DNA of 64,000 bases. Origin: Macrostomum hystrix. Its lineage: Eukaryota; Platyhelminthes; Macrostomidae. Positions 1-12,482 of the stretch are shown piece by piece (positions within the stretch are counted from its first letter, which is position 1; each line of letters begins with the position of its first letter). Below the pieces are notes generated by a model, which saw nothing but the letters and a program-made list of their open reading frames with translations, searched no databases and was not told the DNA's origin. The stretch lies in the NCBI GenBank assembly GCA_950097015.1, contig CATNEN010000003.1, forward strand, positions 1,116,001 to 1,180,000, written 5' to 3'. Position numbers and translations under genes: made by a program.

Positions 1-240
1 TCAGCAGCTCCTCGTCATGCCGGCTTATCCGCTCCGACCTCCGTCACCTCATTTCTGCCTTCGACCGCCATCATCAAACCGGTGCACTCTGTCTGCGTCC
101 AGCAGCACCTCAGCTCCAGCGGCGTGCACCACCTGCTCGATCAGCTCGTGCTCGTACCGCCAATTGATTAGTCCGAGCGTCACGCCCGCTTGCCCAACTT
201 CTCTCCGGCTACTGAAGTCTCCTCCGGTCCTCTAGAGGTC
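1..240 (+). other. GC-rich segment at the window edge, possibly coding, unassigned
   Basis: This stretch is clearly more GC-rich than the AT-rich DNA that follows. All three plus-strand frames stay open for 50 or more codons. I recognise no family in any frame, no splice signals settle the matter, and the left side is cut by the window. It may be the end of a gene or of a retroelement ORF. Confidence 0.2.
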
Positions 241-733
241 CAGAGGTTTGCTCGGCTACTCCGGAACAAGTCAAGATCGCCAAGCTAACCTTGCCCACGG
301 AGTCTAGCCATAAAGAGATCTGCATCCGTATCTGCACAATGGTAAATGCAATACAAGACACAAAGCCTAGCGTTGCACGCGCATAGTGTCGGTTAGAAAG
401 AATGATGAAACAAAAAATTAAAACATTAAATGTATATTTTTGTAATATAAAACAGAAAATACTCCAGCCATGTAAAAAGTTTGTTTAACGAAGTTTAAAA
501 TATTAACTTTAAACAAAACTTTGTTTAAAAAATACGTGAAACGAAAAAAATTGTCTACATAGTAATAATTACATTTTTAACCTAAAGTAATCACTGGGAA
601 AAATTTGCTGCGTGAGTTATGCTTAGGAGCTGTATCATATTGCAACATACAGTTCGCCGCTGACGTACTAATTAGCGACGAAATACTCCATCTCATGAAA
701 TTCATGATCAATTAGCGAAGCCTTTTTGCTTTT
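240..733. other. AT-rich intergenic stretch, nothing recognised
   Basis: No coding signal, tandem repeat or mobile-element end is visible. It lies directly downstream of receptor gene A1, which ends at 734 on the minus strand, so it should hold the A1 3' UTR and polyadenylation signals. Confidence 0.4.
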
Positions 734-2919
734 TTAAACGTCAGCCTCGACATCAGAATTCTGTCTTTTTGACACCGCCACCGCTCGACCGCAGTATAAG
801 TATGTGAGAACTGCCAGGACAGTTGTGAGGGCCAGTCCAGCGATCACCGACGTGGCTATAGTTAGCGGCATTTTCCAAGACGAGTCGAATGCATCCACCC
901 AGCCGTCAATGAGCTCAGTGACTGTCTTGGCTACGGTCCGGCTGCAATCTCTGCTGCAGTCCAGAGCGTCATGTTCTGGTCCTGACGGAGTCTCCGGGAA
1001 GCTGATCAGCACAAGCATCGGCTCACTGCAATTTCCAAATTCCACAGCCGGCTTGCCTGATGACCTGTTCACAGTCAGCGAGCCGCAGGGTCCCGTCATT
1101 GGAGAAGACCTGAAAATATGAGTTCATTGTGGAGTTCTGGCGCTAGATTGATCAAAAGTCATGTTGTCTTGTTGCCCTAATGTTACATCATTGCGAAGAC
1201 ATAACAGGAGGCTTCTGCTTACTTGAAAAGCTCATCCGCCTGAGTCCACTTGAGTTCGCAGCTGGTCGCATTCTTAACAATGGACAACACGTTCCCTGTG
1301 CCACCGGCAGCCTTGATGAACATTCCCAGTCGAAGTGGTCCGGCACTCAGGTTCAGTGGACGCTTGAATGGGTAGACTGACTCCCTGGCAATGTCTGAAG
1401 CAAGGATGAGCGAGTGATGCAACACTCATGGTGTACACATTGGGCTTCTCACTGCAGTGGGCAATATGAAACGTACTGGCTGCGATGAACTCATTGATTT
1501 CTGTCACGCTCGAAAAGCTGGCGAGTTGCGCGTGACCTTGAACGCTCAACATCGCCGCAGTCATCGTCTGGCGAATCGAACTGATGGCGTAGCAGTTTCC
1601 GCGAAAGCTGAGCATGTCTCGGCTGCAGAATGCAGGCAGGGGAGTCAGCGCCCGCAGAGTGACAGTCCTGGATGACTCTGACTTTCTCGAGCTGGCTGAG
1701 TTCCACGACACGGATATGTAGCTTTGCCTGAAAGTGGTGGGAGACATTGCACCGATGTGTTTTAGTCTGCGAGTAGCTGGAGATAATCAATAAGTAATGA
1801 ATGACCTATCATAAATGGTCAGCACACGAAACAGTCCTGGATGAGCAATCTGGTTGTTTTGAGGGCCAATGCTGCCGATGCTGGTTCTGTGGATCACTGA
1901 ATAAAGAAAAATTTTGTAAGAAAATCTGGAGAAAAGCACTTCGAAATTACATTTGGCTTCCATAGTTACAAGATTCCTTGGTAATAGTAACTGATAGTAA
2001 CTGAATTATAGATAGTAACTGTATTTCAGATAGTAACTGTATTTCTGATAGTAACTGAACTTCAGATAGTAACTGAACTTCAGATAGTAACTGAATTTCA
2101 GATAGTAACTGTATTTCTGATAGTAACTGAATTTCAGATAATAACTGAATTTCAGATAGTAAGTGAATTTCAGATAGTAACTGTATTTCTGATAGTAACT
2201 GAATTTCAGATAGTAAGTGAATTTCTGCCTTAAACTACTACTAGGCTACTTTAACTTGTACTTTTGTAGCTCTTGTGCAGTAAATGCATGCCTATTCACT
2301 AGTCATCCATCACACTCACGTCTGTTATTACCAGACTGCTTCAGTTGGTACCGCAGCTCCAGCTTCGAGTTTTCCCAACTCATTGATCCGTCGTCACCGC
2401 CCAGAGTCTCCAGCAGCAGCTGCCTGGGAGCTGACAGTCGCCTGACTGTCAGACGCCAGTCGCAGCGCCTTTCAGGAGAATTCCGACCGAACTGGCATGC
2501 AATCAGCCGCTCATCTTGGTGACTTCGGTCCGTGAGATCCACCTCCAACTCGTAGCTGTTGGGACAGAAATGGTCACCGCCATCGCAGCTGCAAGGCAAA
2601 CAGTGAGTCAATGATCAGCGAGCAGTAAGCCTGAGTGAGCTCTAGCATGGTTGAGTCAGGTATTTGAAGGATATTGATGAGTCCATTGTAAAGTTCTGTG
2701 AGAAAGACTTAAACACGCCATCAAGTGCACAGTTGTGTGGTGCTGAAAGGAATGGCCATAAAAAGTGGATGTACAGTCATGTGTTTTTGACCTGGTTTGG
2801 TGGCATTGGAAATGAGCTATGCTAGGATGTCATCACTGAGTTTAATGGAATGCTTACCAACTCTGCAAGCAAATAATGCAGATGGCAACCAAAATGCTTT
2901 GTTTGCAAGTAGCACTCAT
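734..2919 (-). CDS. Receptor-like gene A1: CUB-like, C-type-lectin-like, single-pass membrane protein
   Basis: Six exons join in phase: 2858-2919, 2332-2588, 1806-1896, 1477-1727, 1223-1394 and 734-1109, giving 402 aa. Exon 1 is a signal peptide (MSATCKQSILVAICIICLQS). Exon 2 is CUB-like, with a CDWRLTV core. Exon 3 holds the family motif PGLFRVL. Exon 4 resembles the N-terminal half of a C-type lectin domain (RGNCYAIS, then AQLASFSS). Exon 5 holds PLRLGMF, and exon 6 holds PCGSL and GNCSEPMLVLISFPE, resembling the C-terminal half. The membrane helix is at about 360-383, with a short basic then acidic tail. Expected place is the cell surface. The donor of exon 3 (GTCATT) is weak. Domain names rest on cysteine and core patterns; the ligand is unknown. 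Confidence 0.72.
1982..2222. repeat. 18-bp minisatellite inside intron 2 of A1
   Basis: About 13 copies of GATAGTAACTGAATTTCA with small variants (GTATTTCT, GAACTTCA). It lies wholly between exons 3 and 2 of A1. Confidence 0.9.
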
Positions 2920-3222
2920 CCAATTGGCTCAGGTCTAGTTGGTCTGTTTCACTGCTCAGTGTAACAAGCAAGACTGCTTTTTACGCTCTCCTGAAAACGA
3001 TTTCGAATCGATCAGTTTATATTCTTACTTACGTTTAAGCCTCTTAAATACTAGAAAATTGAATTGGTATTAAACATTTGAGTTTCTTAATTAAGCTCTC
3101 AATTCATTTATTTTAAACTAACTGCAAACTGACTTGGCTCATTGCAAAGTCAAAACTCATTTTTTATAAATGGCAAAATTAAGTTTTGTTTATATAGTAT
3201 AATTTGCAAATTTACATTCATA
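2920..3222. other. Upstream region of A1
   Basis: Intergenic sequence directly 5' of the A1 start codon on the minus strand. It should contain the A1 promoter. I see no convincing TATA box or other element. Confidence 0.3.
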
Positions 3223-3863
3223 GGGTAATGTATCATCAACCGAACAGTGTATCTTCAAAACCGAACAAGAATTTTGACTCCTTCCTTGGTTTTGTGCAAG
3301 ACAGAAACAAGCTATTGTATTTCACAGAACAACTATTTTGAATGTCAATGAAATTATTTACAAGCTAAGGCATGACATGCAATGAAGCATTAAAAGGAAA
3401 GAAATATATGGATGTTTCAGTAGAAATTTTTATCATAAAAGCATACTTTTTAACAGCATTTTTTCAGCATGTACTTTAGACTAAGATCGTATGTGGTTGC
3501 TTTCCAATTAAATTACCATAAATGTAGTTATTTATAGAGCATGAAAAATGCTTTCAAATGACATAATTCATGATAGATCAATCCTTAAAATAAGATTAAA
3601 CCACTCACTCAAATTTTGAAACTGAACATCAAATTCTCTGTTTGGTTTGAAGATACATGAAAATAATCGTTTGGTTTTAGATGAAAAACATGAATAACTT
3701 TTTTCTATTTGACAAAATAGCAAAAGCAGATACTATTTAAAAAACAAAACAGTTTTCTATAACTTGGCTTTTGATTTATCATGATATCTTAAATAGAAAA
3801 TCTGTAGCTTAGGTTTGAAGTTAAAAAAATGCATATTCTTGTTCGGTTGATGATACATTACCC
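3223..3863. mobile_element. Non-autonomous TIR element, copy 1 (641 bp)
   Basis: The element starts GGGTAATGTATCATCAACCG and ends with the exact inverse, so the terminal inverted repeats are about 23 bp and perfect. The inside is AT-rich without an ORF. A second copy at 4658-5296 has almost the same length and the same internal sequence in the same order. A clear target duplication is not visible for this copy. Confidence 0.8.
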
Positions 3864-4657
3864 CAATAACTGCAAGTATTCATAAGAATATACTTTTTTT
3901 AAATAGTAACACGTGAAATATTATATAATCATAATAACTGAAAATATACAATGCAATGTTATACATTATATAATTATGGCTTGGTTGTGATCACAGTTAT
4001 GTAGTAGGGATGCTTTTAACACTCTTTTTTGAGGGTCAAATTTAAAGATCTTAGAAGACAGAAATTTTTTACTTGCCTCTTGACTTACAAAAGGGCAGTA
4101 ATGCACAATTGTTGATTTATTTATCATTTGGATAAATTCATCTGGTGCAAGCACAAAAAATGTTGTGTAGCAGAATTGAGAAAAAAATTATAAACTTGAA
4201 TAGTTTAATGCAAGACATTTGGGGCAAGAACAAAAAGATCTTGTATAGCTTATCAGCCACATGTACAATAAGCTAAATATCAGTATTCAATTATAACATT
4301 TATTCATAATTACATAATTAGTCAAACTAATCAATGGCGGGCGATTACAATACTATAGGTAGGTATAGCCATATAGACCCTATGTATTCAAAAAAAATTA
4401 TTAATTTATTTTTTCTTTGAAATTGAAGTTTCATTTCATGAATGAGAAGTACACATTTTTAATACAAAAATAAATTTTAGCAATAACAATTTTTTTTCAA
4501 ATTTACAGTATATTATTCTATATATTTGTCCGTCTGATGTGTCTGACACCACAGACCTTGGGAAAGACCTTGTTGTTATTGTTATATTTGTAATTGTAAT
4601 CATTATTTTGATATTATATTATATGATTTATTGATTATGTTATATTCATATAATATA
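3864..4657. other. AT-rich spacer between two TIR elements
   Basis: Low-complexity AT-rich DNA, with no coding signal, repeat array or recognised element. Confidence 0.4.
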
Positions 4658-5296
4658 GGGTAATGTATCATCAACCAAACAGTGTAGGCCTATCTTCAAA
4701 ACCGAACAAGAATTTTGACTTCTTCCTTGGTCTCGTGCAAGACAGAAACTAGCTACTGTGTTTTACAGAACAACTAATTTGAAAGTCAAAGTAATTATCT
4801 ACAAGCTCAGGCATGGTGTGCAATGAAGCATTAAGATGAAAGAAAGATATTGATGTTTCAGTGGGAATTTTTATTGCAAAAGCATACTTTTTTAGATTTT
4901 TTCTGTCTGTACTTTAGACAAAGATTGTATGTGGTATGTATTGTATTGTATTGTATGTGATTGAAAGCATGAAAAATGCTTTCAAATGACATAGTGCATG
5001 ATAGTTCACTCCTTAAAATAAGATTAAACCACTCACTCAAATTGTAAAACTGAACATCAAATTCTCTGTTAAATTTGAATATACATACAAATAATTGTTC
5101 AGTTTTAGATGAAAAGCAGGAATAACTTTTTTATTTGAGAAAATAGCAAAAGCAAATACTTTTGAGAAGGATGTAACTGTTTTCTATAACTTGGCTTTTG
5201 ATTTATCATCGTATCTTAAATAGGCCTAGAAAATCTGTAGCTTGGGTTTGAAGTTAAAAAAATACACATTCTTGTTTGGTTGATGATACATAACCC
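4658..5296. mobile_element. Non-autonomous TIR element, copy 2 (639 bp)
   Basis: Second copy of the element at 3223-3863. It starts GGGTAATGTATCATCAACC and ends with the imperfect inverse (GGTTGATGATACATAACCC). It is flanked by TA on both sides, which fits a TA target site. A third, end-only relic is at 5514-5550 (GGGTAAAGCATAATCAACCG). Confidence 0.8.
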
Positions 5297-6693
5297 TATA
5301 AATGACATTAAATTTTGACTTTATGTATGAGTCCCATATATTGATATTTAATTGTTTTGTCAACCATTCAAAGAAGAATATCACGACCACAAATCACACA
5401 ATCACAAAGCAATTTTTTATCATGCACAACCAATTCTTAAGAAAAAAGGTTGCTTTTTATCCGAAGAATGAAAGACAGGACACCACCAGGATAAGATAGT
5501 TCCCGATGTGTAGGGTAAAGCATAATCAACCGAACAAGAATATATAACGTTTTTGAACACTGAACTATTAATAACTTTTTATTCAAAGGTAAATTCAGCC
5601 GTGTCACACTTACGAGGCTAAAAATACGGGAAAAGTTGCTGCCTCAGAGGCGGAAAATACGAGTAGATCCGTAGTTCTGCGCTGTCAGCCGTAAATTGTA
5701 AATTCTACTCATTTTACAATTTATGAACTTTAGTATTTATGCCATTTTTATGCGATAATGTAGATTTAAGCTTATAAGCTTATATTAAATTACTTTTGGT
5801 ATTTACAATTGATTGCCTTTTTATTGTTAGAAATTTGTTTTAACGAAATATTATATTTAACGAAATCAATAATGTTCAGCTCTGATTCGGCAGTTTGCAC
5901 GGAGGTTCGACTAGCATGAGATTTAAATGCGGTCTTCGAAATACTCTTTTATCAAACTAACTAGCGATATAAATCAGACTAGCTACACAGTCTGATGTTT
6001 TTACTTTGACGAACGCTGATTAAATTATCTTTAATTATTAATTAATTCAGGCTCATATTAGCATTTACGCATTGGATATTGCATGGGCTGACTCCAAGAA
6101 GAAGTTGCTCCCATTATTTGTGAAAATGCCCCCACTGAAGCCAGCGCGTACCCTTCTCCTCCATGGAACAAATTTTTGTTTGTATTTTCAGATTGCGCAA
6201 CCGTTATAAACGTTATAAATATAACACCAACGTGAAGAACAGGCACATTTAGTGTATGGAAGAGAGCTAGAAGGCATTGTGATGGGGGTCGGGAATGAGA
6301 GTTAGGGTGCATAGGGTGCATAAGCAAGGCCAAGCTGGGAACAGGTTTTGAAAATTTGCTCTGGTTTTGGAAAATTTGCGAAAATGAGAATTCATAGGCC
6401 GAAAATTCAATTGCTAATTTGTTGTCCTTTTAATTGAGACAAGCGCAAGGGTGACTTGTCTGTCTCTTTTAAGGAGAGGCTTCGATTGGCTAAACTCGAC
6501 ATACCATTCTCCCTGCAATCTGGTCCAGGAGGCCAGTGGGGAGGTCAATTTTTTCTTTCCTTGCAGAAACTGTGTGCCTGGGCTGTTTGCTTCTGAGCAA
6601 ATGTATAATAAGAGTGGAGTCTGTCTTCAGTTGGCGTTGCGCTGGGCCTATTAATCTATTTGAAAAAATAAAACTAATTTGTGTCCCAATACA
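5297..6693. other. AT-rich stretch, no gene recognised
   Basis: It contains the short end-relic of the TIR family near 5514. Otherwise there are only short ORFs without family features or splice signals, and I see nothing else to annotate. Confidence 0.35.
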
Positions 6694-9600
6694 TCATGAC
6701 TGCAGCAATAATCGCTACTAGGGCAGAAACGCAGAGAAGCGATACCAGAGAATTCATAGCAGCGAGCACTATAATTGATAAAGTAAAATGATCTCGTTCA
6801 GCTTATCCATGTTGTGTATTGCAAAGGCATGCAACGCGTAGGGATAGTTCGGAGACAGGGTTTCTAGAAACTTCCACAGCAGGGCTTGTTTACGCATAGT
6901 TCCAGAAGTTTCCTCTCCCCGTCTTTCTAGAACTTTCTTTCCCCGCGTGCATATACGAGCCGCCCTCCTACTGGCCAAGCTTTCCTCGCCACGCGGCTCT
7001 TCGCCTCGGTGTCAACTGAGAACCCGGATAATTATTTATTGTGTTTCTGTGTTAGTTAATTCAGCAACAGAACACTGGCGACGAGGATGGCGGCTAGCAT
7101 CCTTCCTGGCGAACTGCGGATCACCGACAGTACCATGGAGCCGATGGATTGAGGCCTTTGAATTTTACTACGAGGCGGCCCAATTCAAGGAGCCCGAAGG
7201 GAAGGAAGAGGCGAAACCGCTGAAGAAGAACCTTCTGCTCCATCTGCTTGGATTCGAAGGTCAGCGGGTTGCTCGAGCACGCCAAGCAATCAATGAGAAC
7301 GACACGTTCGCAGCAACTAGGTAGGGGCTCGAGAAGAACTTCGGCGAGAAGCCCAACGTGATGGTGTCCAGATATCGCTTCCGCCAGCGCCAGCAGCTAC
7401 CCGGCGAGGACGTCAAGACCTTCGTGGCAGCCCTGAGGGAGCTGACGGAGCTGTGCAACTACGGCGCGATACAGGATGATCTCATCAGAGACGAGCTGGT
7501 TGAGAAGACCAGCAACCCCAGAATTCGAGAGAGGCTGCTGACAGAGAAGGTGGAGGACCTCAACCTGGCGAAAGCGCTCAGCGTCGCGGTTTCCATCGAG
7601 GAAGCCTCCAAAGAAGCCAAGGCGATGGCGCCATCAATCTCAAGCACGGCGGCTGCCATCCAATCGATCCGACAGCAGAGGAGCAAGAAGGTCGCTGCAA
7701 AGGGGAGGCACCGCCCAGCACCAGCTGGCAGGACAGCCAAACCCGGAGGCGAATGCACACGCTGCGGGCGAGGCCACGGACCGACGTCCCCCTGTCCGGC
7801 CAAGGGCAGGACATGCGACGCCTGTGGCAAGAAGAACCACTTCCGAAGTTGCTGTCGCAGCCAGCAGGCTGCTGTCAATGCTGCGGACGAGGTGATCACA
7901 GTCTACGCAGTGCCGGGTGGCGACAGGGAGGTCCGAGCGACGCTGGAACTCGGACAGGACAGGACCGCTGTCAGCCTAATGGTGGACTGCGGCGCAAAGG
8001 TGTCCCGACAGACCACCGACCGGATCTCAGGTGCAGTCACCTCTCCCACTACGACGAAGCTGCGTGCCTACGGCGGACTACCGATCCAGCTGAGCGTGGT
8101 CACCGAGCTAGAGGTGCACTATGGTGATAAGGCGATGCAGCACCGGTTCTTCTTTGCGCCAGGCGGCGACAACATCATCGGCAGAGATCTGATGGAGAAG
8201 CTGGGCTTCCGAGTCGACCTGAGCGGGCAGGCGCGGTACCCAGCGACCTTCAGCGGCGCGATAGGATACTGCGCGGGCGCTGTACACCAGCCCAAGGTCG
8301 ACCCGGCGGTGCGATCCGTCCAGCAGCCACTCCGCCGCCTGCCACTCATGCGACAGGAGCAGGTCGGTTTCGAACTCGACAAGATGGAGAAGGACGGCAT
8401 CATCGAGCGAGTCAACGCTAGCGAGTGGGTCTCCAATCTAGTGGTGACGGCGATGAAGGATGGCAGCATTCGAATCTGCGTCGACGTTCGCGAGCCGAAC
8501 AAGGCACCGATCGTCGACAAGCAACCGATGCCACAGCTGGACGAGATCGCCTCGAAGATCAAGAAAGGAAGCGGCCGAGTGTTCAGCAAGATTGATCTGA
8601 AGTCTGGCTACATGCAGATGCAGCTGCATGCATGAATCGAGCCGCAATCTGACAGCCTTCATCACGCACAAGGGTCTCTTCCGCTATCGCCGAGTTCCAT
8701 TCGGCCTGGTATCGGCACCAGCTGCCTTCCAGCGCATGCTCGACGATCAAGCCGCCGACCTCGATGGAGTGGAGCACATCCTGGACGACTTCATCGTGTA
8801 TGGGCGCAGCGAGGAGGAGCACGATCGACGACTGGAGAAGTTGCTCCAGCGCCTCGAGGACAAGGGCATGACGGTGAACACGCAGAAGTGCGCCTTCAAG
8901 CAGAAAGAGGTCGAATTCTTCGGATTCGGGATCTCGGAGGCCGGAATCTGGACAACGGAGTCAGCCACAGCGGCCATCAGGGACATCCGGCAGCCCGGAG
9001 ATCAGAAGGCGCTGAAGTCATTCCTAGGCGCCGCCAACTTCCTGATGCGCTTCGTGCCGCACTACGCCGACGTCACAGAGCCGCTTCGAAGGCTCCTGAA
9101 GGCCGACGCCAACTTCGAATGGACGCCGGAGTGCCAACGGGCGTTCGAGGCAGTGAAGGACGCCATCAGTGAAGGACGCCGACGCTCGCCCACTTCGACC
9201 CGAAGGCCGACACTATCGTCACCACGGATGCCAGCGCCAAGGCCATCAGAGCCCAGCTGTCGCAGATCCAGGACGGCGTCGATCGACCTGTCGTCTTCGC
9301 CGCCCGAGCGCTGACGACGACGGAACAGCGCTACGCTGCGAACGAGCGCGAGGAACTGGCGAGCCTCTGGGCGATGAAGAAGTGGCATTTCTACCTCTAC
9401 GGTCGCCACTTCGAGCTGCGCACAGATCATCAGGCGCTACAACAGCAGCTTCTGGTACCGACCGGCACGGGACACCGGCCACTACGGATCCACAGGTGGT
9501 GCGACCGGCTGCTACAGTACGACTTCCACGTGCGCTACCTGCCAGGAAACAGCAACTACGTTGCCGATCTGTTGTCCAGGTGGAGCAGCGGATCTGAGCT

Positions 9601-11030
9601 GAACCTGGTCCACCTGCCCGACACTCCAGGCCCGAGAGTCAAGGCAGTCACCCTGGAAGCACTTACCTCAGGGACCGCAGCCGACGAGACACTGAGGACA
9701 GCCATCAAGAGCGTCATCAGCGGCTGGTGGCCAGCTAACATCGATGACGCCGAGCTGCGGGCTCTCTGGAAGATGCGCGAACAGCTCAGCGTCTGGAACA
9801 ACGGCGACTGCCTCGCCTTCCAGGAGAGAGCGGTCATCCCGGAGTCTCTCCGCGGCCAACTTCTCGAGCAGGCTCACGAAGGGCACCAGGGCATCGTGCG
9901 CACCAAGCAGGCGCTCCGCGACTCAGTCTGGTGGCCCGCCATGGACAAGGCCGTCGAGACCTTGCCACTCCACTTGCCACTGGCTTGTGACAGTCTTGAA
10001 TATTCGAATTCACGCGGGGAGATGGTTAGCCTTTGATAATAAGTGTTTTCTATTTTAACAGTAGGCCAACCAAGAAATTTTGCCACCCGTTTGTATACTC
10101 AGGGGGAATTCCCCCTTGAAAATTTTTTGCAGCGCCAGAATGCTAACAGCGATGGGTGGTGACTGGTTGGCTGACAGAATAGGCGGGCGTGTCCTGTGGT
10201 TAAGCAGCGCCTAATATTTACGCTTGATCAGTGAATTTGGAGAAATTAGAGTCATTGTAGCCCTTTAAGGTCCGTCTCGATGAAGGTACGAGTGCATGGT
10301 AGCGTGGCCTCTGCGCTGATAAATTGCCATGCTAATGTGATTAATGAACGTTGTACATGCAATTGTACGTACGGCTCGTATATGCGGAGGGGTTGATATA
10401 AATCACACCCAGCCCCCTTCTAACAATAAATATGAGCTCGCCGCCTTGGAGGCGATGCTGGCACACATTCGGGTGGCATGCTGATGAATTTTGAAGGCCT
10501 GGCAAGGCCGCACTGAGGCCCATTGTGCTAATTCGTGTATAGGAGTATCACATTCACTAGCGCTTATAAGAAAAACCAGACCTTCAGCCAGAATCGTTGA
10601 AAATCTCGACGGTCTGAAGAGCTGGCGACTTGATATATGTTTTCCCTGGAAAAGTTCCCCACTTGTTCTACTGTTAAGGAACACGCGACTCACGGTATGT
10701 CAGTTTGATTTCGGGAAATCATCAGACCACAGCCGCTGTAATTTTCACGACAAATGACTCGGCTGTTGAATTCATTGAGAAACAAACCGATGCGAACACG
10801 TTGGGTCAGATTGAGGGGCCGTTTGAATGGATACCTATTCAATCTGGCGTCGTCTAAAATATTTGTTTAATCAGGCAAGTATTATGATAGTGAGCATTTT
10901 TTAGCTAGAAGCACACCCTAGCTGATGTGACTTGAGAACTCACTGGCCGCCGCTATATCAGATAAAAAGCCTACAGATTGCTGACTCTCGAGTTGCAGAT
11001 CGAGGATTTTGAAATTGGGGAGTAGTGTCT
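6694..11030 (-). pseudogene. A2: family A receptor pseudogene broken by an LTR element
   Basis: Three pieces match A3 in order and orientation. 6694-6809 matches the transmembrane part of exon 6 (A3 13036-13140). 9968-9994 is the 5' stub of exon 6. 10694-10853 is exon 5, 160 bp against 163 bp in A3, and the intron in between is also alignable. A short stub of exon 4 follows at about 10940-10975, after which homology stops at a 16-bp minisatellite. About 190 bp of exon 6, including the extracellular stalk, is missing where the Ty3/gypsy element sits, and the 3' tail and the whole 5' half of the gene are absent. It cannot encode a receptor. Confidence 0.75.
6810..9967 (+). mobile_element. Decayed Ty3/gypsy (Mag-like) LTR retrotransposon, 3'-truncated
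   Basis: A probable 5' LTR (about 6810-7070) is followed by a TGG-initial primer-binding-like site (TGGCGACGAGGATGG). Then come gag (about 7085-7870, ending in two zinc knuckles of the CxxC type near 7753-7855), protease (the active site reads DCGA near 7987, not the usual D-S/T-G-A), reverse transcriptase (KIDLKSGY near 8588, LDD box near 8783), RNase H (about 9180-9590) and the zinc-binding start of integrase (about 9860-9960). There is a frame change near the gag start, a TAG stop at 7322, and frameshifts near 8630 and 9170. The integrase core and the 3' LTR are missing. It is GC-rich compared with its surroundings and lies inside the A2 receptor copy. Confidence 0.85.
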
Positions 11031-11300
11031 CCTCTCTCCCTCATCTCTACCGTCTCGTCTCTACCCTTTCTCATCCCTACCCTTTCTCATCCCTACTCTT
11101 TCTCATCCCTACCCTTTCTCATCCCTACCCTTTCTCATCCCTACCCTTTCTCATCCCTACCCTTTCTCATCCCTACCCCTTCTCATCCCTACCCTTTCTC
11201 ATCCCTACCCTTTCTCATCCTTACCCTTTCTCATCCCTACCCTTTCTCATCCCTACCCTTTCTCATCCTTACCCTTTCTCTCCCTACCCTTTCTCATCTC
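11031..11300. repeat. 16-bp minisatellite (TTTCTCATCCCTACCC)
   Basis: About 16 near-perfect copies at the point where A2 homology ends. The unit length and the TCTCAT core are shared with the arrays at 15059, 23755 and 32515. Confidence 0.9.
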
Positions 11301-12245
11301 TGCACAGTCTGGCAGAACGACCCGACCACCAGGCAGGCGCGGCAAATCATCGAGCGGCTCCGAAAATCGCGATGGCCCACAGGCGGCGCCGACGTCTCAC
11401 GTCTTCTTGATGAGCGGCAGCAGGCGCAGTCGACGACGCCATCCAGACCATCATGGCGGCTGGCTTCGATGTGGGGAGCCGGGCAGTGTCGACGGCCGTC
11501 CAGATTCTAACAGGGCGCACGAAGCATGTGGCGCTGAATCTGGCCGGCGACACCCTGGAGGAGCGCAGGAATGAATTGCACGACTTCTTCGCCGGCATCG
11601 TGAACGCGCCTTCACCAGCGCTGTCAGCTAATTTCGCGGTGCCACCGGACACGCTGCTGCCAGCTGAGGCAGATTTTCACATCAGCCCAGTAACTATGGA
11701 GGATGGATTTGCTGCATTTTGCTTGGAGAGTACCAGGCAGCAAAGTGCTCGGCCCCGACGAGATTCTGGTCGGGGCGCTGCGGATCCGCTGTGTGGCTAC
11801 GCAAGTCACAGGCGTCATGAACCCCGTGCTCGCCGGCGACACTGCACCTACCGAGTGGACCATCGCGCACATCGTGCCGATCACGAAGATGGCAGGGACA
11901 GCGCGGAAGGAAGATCATCGCGGGATCTCACTTTTGTCCTTTGCGGCGAAGCTTTTCAACCGACTGCTCTTGCAGTCGCTGCTGGACCCCTACCTCCGTT
12001 ATGAGCAGAACGGGTTCTGGCGTAAAGTGGTTCGGTGACCTAGACTCCTCGCACTCCGCAGTTCTCGCAGTCCTCGCATTCCGCAGTGCCATCGAGGAGG
12101 CGCGAATCCGCTAGTCAATACTGATCATCGTGTTTCTCGACTTTCGCAAGGCGTTTGATTCGGTGTCGAGAGCCGCGCTCCCATTCATCCTCTGGGCCTA
12201 CCGGGTGCCACAGCGGCTAGTTGAAGCGGTCATACGCGCGCTGGT
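11301..12245 (+). mobile_element. Non-LTR retrotransposon (LINE) reverse-transcriptase fragment
   Basis: Broken plus-strand frames show the order of LINE reverse-transcriptase blocks. A block with KEDHRGISLLS and an NG-F end is at about 11880-12020. The catalytic-strand block FLDFRKAFDSVSR is near 12135-12175. Several frame changes and a stop separate the blocks, so no intact ORF exists. No endonuclease domain is seen. It abuts a LINE C-terminal fragment in the opposite orientation (12270-12480). Confidence 0.65.
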
Positions 12246-12269
12246 GTTGTGACGGCGTACGGCCTGTCC

Positions 12270-12482
12270 TACCTGTGTGGTACCGGCAGTTGCCCGAATG
12301 AAGGCATGGAGCTCTAGGATCCTCTCCGGAGTGGTCAGCTCGTCGATCCCCAGGGGGTGGCCAAGGTGCAGCCTGCGCTCTTTCTCGAAGAAAGGGCAGA
12401 ATGTGACGTGGTGCGCCACAATTTCTTCACCTAAGCCGCAAAAAGTGTCAGCAAATTCGGAGCTCACTACAATACTCTGCAA
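12270..12482 (-). mobile_element. LINE ORF2 C-terminal fragment (zinc-knuckle region)
   Basis: The minus strand encodes a CGLGEE...H...C pattern followed by [13 protein letters not shown], typical of the cysteine-histidine region at the end of LINE reverse-transcriptase proteins. It matches 20983-21175, because both lie in the segment duplicated with A3 and A4. Confidence 0.55.
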
